64,000 nucleotides of DNA from DASUPK01 sp963815665. Its GTDB lineage: Bacteria > Actinomycetota > Thermoleophilia > Solirubrobacterales > 70-9. The stretch spans positions 496,001 to 560,000 of the forward strand of contig CAWFHN010000013.1 in NCBI GenBank assembly GCA_963815665.1, read 5' to 3'. Shown one piece after another: positions 59,528-64,000 of the stretch. The notes below the pieces were generated by a model. The model had not been told where the DNA came from. It saw only the letters and a program-made list of their open reading frames with translations, and did not search any database. The position numbers and the translations under genes were made by a program. Positions within the stretch are counted from its first letter, which is position 1. Each line of letters begins with the position of its first letter.

Positions 59528-60227
59528 CGCTGCGCACCTCCACTGTGGCGTTCTTGCCGCCGGGCACGGAGCCCCGGATCAGCAGCAGGTTGCGCTCCGC
59601 ATCGACCTCGACCACGCGGGCCCCCTGTTGGGTCACCCGGCGCGATCCCATCTGGCCCGGCATGCGCATGCCCTTGAAGACGCGGGCGGGATCGGCGCTC
59701 GCGCCGACTGAGCCCGGCGCGCGGACGTTATGGGAGCCGTGAGTCTCCGGTCCCCGGCTGAAATTGTGCCGCTTGATCGTCCCCTGAAAGCCCTTGCCGA
59801 TCGAGACGGCCGAGACCTTCACCTGCTCGCCGGGCTCGAAGTTGTTCACGGTGACCTCATCGCCGATTTTCGGGCCGGCGTCCGACCCGGCTTCGCCCTC
59901 AGAATCAGAAGAGGCCGCATCAGAAGACGCCTCCTCGCCGGCGGCGTCAACCTCCTTGGTCGCTGAGATCTCGGCGTCGCGGAACTCAACCAGCGTCCGC
60001 AGGCCCGCGGCTCCCGCCTTCTTCAGGTGGCCGGCCTCGGCCTTGGTGAGCCTGTCCTCGGCCACCGGGATCCCGGCGAGCTGGACGGCGTCATAGCCGT
60101 CGCGGTCGGCCTTGCGGATAGCGGTGACCTTGTTGGGCGCGGCCTCGATCACCGTCACGGGCACCGCCGAGCCGTCCTCGAGGAAGACCTTGGTCATGCC
60201 CAGCTTCTTGCCGACGATCGCGCTCAT
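59520..60227 (-). CDS. rplC: 50S ribosomal protein L3 with internal acidic insert
   Basis: 235 residues against about 205-210. Core: SAIVGKKLGMTKVFLEDGSAVPVTVIEA, GKGFQGTIKRHNFSRGPETHGSHNVRAPGSVG and GMRMPGQMGSRRVTQQ. Between the first strands and the second domain (about residues 91-118) there is an insert of Glu, Ala, Ser and Asp (AGEEASSDAASSDSEGEAG), preceded by TKEVD. In normal L3 this place holds a short linker to the DEVTV-F-GEQVKV strand. The insert shares exact DNA words with the S17 extension. Confidence 0.95.
   Translation of the reverse strand: MSAIVGKKLGMTKVFLEDGSAVPVTVIEAAPNKVTAIRKADRDGYDAVQLAGIPVAEDRLTKAEAGHLKKAGAAGLRTLVEFRDAEISATKEVDAAGEEASSDAASSDSEGEAGSDAGPKIGDEVTVNNFEPGEQVKVSAVSIGKGFQGTIKRHNFSRGPETHGSHNVRAPGSVGASADPARVFKGMRMPGQMGSRRVTQQGARVVEVDAERNLLLIRGSVPGGKNATVEVRSDA
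59886..59959 (-). repeat. Acidic-linker block in rplC shared with rpsQ
   Basis: Plus-strand words CCCGGCTTCGCC (59886-59897), ATCAGAAGAGGCC (59904-59916), a 20-base word (59918-59937) and TCAACCTCCTTGG (59947-59959), each also found in rpsQ. Together they encode a segment starting KEVD and ending EGEAGSD in L3, compared with KEVE and DGEAGDT in S17. Confidence 0.8.
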
Positions 60228-60231
60228 ATCT

Positions 60232-60552
60232 CTAAAGCCGGATCTCCACGTCGACTCCCGCGGGGAGGGTCTCCATCCGCTGCAGCTCGTCGACGGTCTT
60301 CGGGGTGGGCTGGTGGATGTCGATCAGCCGCTTGTGGGTGCGGATCTCGAAGTGCTCGCGAGAGTCCTTGTCCTTGAACGGAGACCGGATCACGCAGTAG
60401 ACGTGCTTGTCGGTCGGCAGCGGAATCGGCCCGGCGACGGTCGCGCCGGTCCGCTCCGCGGTCCCGACGATCTCCTGGGCGGCCCGGTCTATGGCGTCGT
60501 GGTCGTACGCCTTCAGCCGGATCCTGATCTTTCCTGATGTCAGTGAAGCCAC
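60232..60552 (-). CDS. rpsJ: 30S ribosomal protein S10
   Basis: 106 residues from GTG 60552. KIRIRLKAYDHDAIDRAAQEIVGTAERTGATVAGPIPLPT in pieces, SREHFEIRTHKRLIDI and LPAGVDVEIRL are diagnostic. S10 is also NusB's partner in antitermination. It heads the S10 operon; the 161 bases ahead of it hold the tuf terminator and presumably the operon promoter, which I could not place with confidence. Confidence 0.97.
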   Translation of the reverse strand: MASLTSGKIRIRLKAYDHDAIDRAAQEIVGTAERTGATVAGPIPLPTDKHVYCVIRSPFKDKDSREHFEIRTHKRLIDIHQPTPKTVDELQRMETLPAGVDVEIRL

Positions 60553-60688
60553 TCTGATTCGCCTTTATTGATGGTGGTCTTTGCGCAGCTAGGGCGCTGC
60601 CCCGTGTAGCGAGAGGGCCGCGCCCTGGTCGTATGTCTTGCAGTTGTCCGGGCCCTTTGCCCTGGTGGGAGGGCCGTACTAACAACGA

Positions 60689-60702
60689 GCCCCCGAGGGG
60701 GC
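60689..60702 (-). terminator. Hairpin after tuf
   Basis: GCCCCC-GA-GGGGGC, 12 bases downstream of the tuf stop, followed on the minus strand by CGTTGTTAG, which is T-containing but not a clean T-run. Likely the tuf terminator, at least partial, before the S10 operon. Confidence 0.5.
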
Positions 60703-60713
60703 CCGTCCTGGAG

Positions 60714-61898
<1,185 letters not shown>

Positions 61899-61981
61899 CT
61901 CGCTCCTTTGGGGGTCTAGTGGGTGTCTTTAAGTCTGTTTTGCGGCAAATCGTTCGGCTGTTGACCAACCTGGGGAATATA

Positions 61982-62009
61982 GCCAGCGAAACCGGAATCC
62001 GTGGCTGGC
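61982..62009. repeat. Inverted repeat directly after the fusA stop
   Basis: GCCAGC (61982-61987) and GCTGGC (62004-62009) with a 16-base loop. It abuts the fusA stop codon and precedes an AT-rich TATATT on the minus strand. It may be a weak terminator or part of the leader of tuf. Confidence 0.3.

Positions 62010-64000
<1,991 letters not shown>

Overview
The window is a high-GC chromosomal segment from an actinobacterium, most likely Thermoleophilia (Solirubrobacterales-like). This is an inference from several signs: a six-gene Mce cluster, the universal ribosomal order fusA-tuf-S10-spc-alpha, frequent GTG/TTG starts and apparently leaderless genes, a glycine-type FTR1 permease, and secreted proteins whose C-terminal repeat modules I recognise as common in that class. 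No phage genes, insertion sequences or CRISPR arrays were seen.

Layout. 1-6347: biotin synthesis (bioB truncated by the window edge, bioF, bioD, and bioA further on), split by a leftward MarR regulator plus DHA2-type MFS exporter. 6424-8701: rubredoxin, a Nudix hydrolase, a small membrane protein and a two-domain FMN split-barrel protein. 8759-19598: a leftward lipid-transport operon of six MlaD/Mce proteins followed by an SCP2 sterol-carrier protein and a protein of unknown role; a cholesterol-oxidase-like GMC flavoprotein (19804-21483) diverges from its head. 21549-22930: superoxide dismutase and a TVP38/TMEM64 membrane protein. 22969-23042: tRNA-Pro(CGG). 23048-26959: two neighbouring secreted-protein genes broken by about a dozen frameshifts, although the rest of the window is intact. 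27012-33980: DsbA-like thiol oxidoreductase, Nif3-family protein, a 58-residue helix-turn-helix protein behind a near-consensus promoter, long-chain acyl-CoA synthetase, glycerate kinase, SDR dehydrogenase and patatin-like lipase. 34053-37755: D-Ala-D-Ala carboxypeptidase, a PucR-type regulator, and a lone MlaE/YrbE permease with a small membrane partner. 37774-42320 (leftward): ligA, surE, FTR1 iron permease, truA. 42343-64000: the ribosomal supercluster, read leftward from fusA (truncated at the right edge) to rplQ, interrupted by two small membrane-protein genes and by an NTF2-like/alcohol dehydrogenase pair that sits where infA would be expected.

How the parts may work together. The Mce proteins would form the periplasmic or cell-wall part of a lipid or steroid importer. 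Its permease is not in the operon; the only MlaE homologue here lies 17 kb away. SCP2 protein, GMC sterol-oxidase-like enzyme, acyl-CoA synthetase and patatin lipase all fit lipid handling, though the substrate is not visible in the sequence.

The most unusual signal is in the ribosomal cluster. S17, L3, L5, S5 and L22 carry long low-complexity extensions or inserts, and the acidic segments of rpsQ and rplC share several identical DNA words, one of 20 bases, as if one linker had been copied between two ribosomal protein genes.
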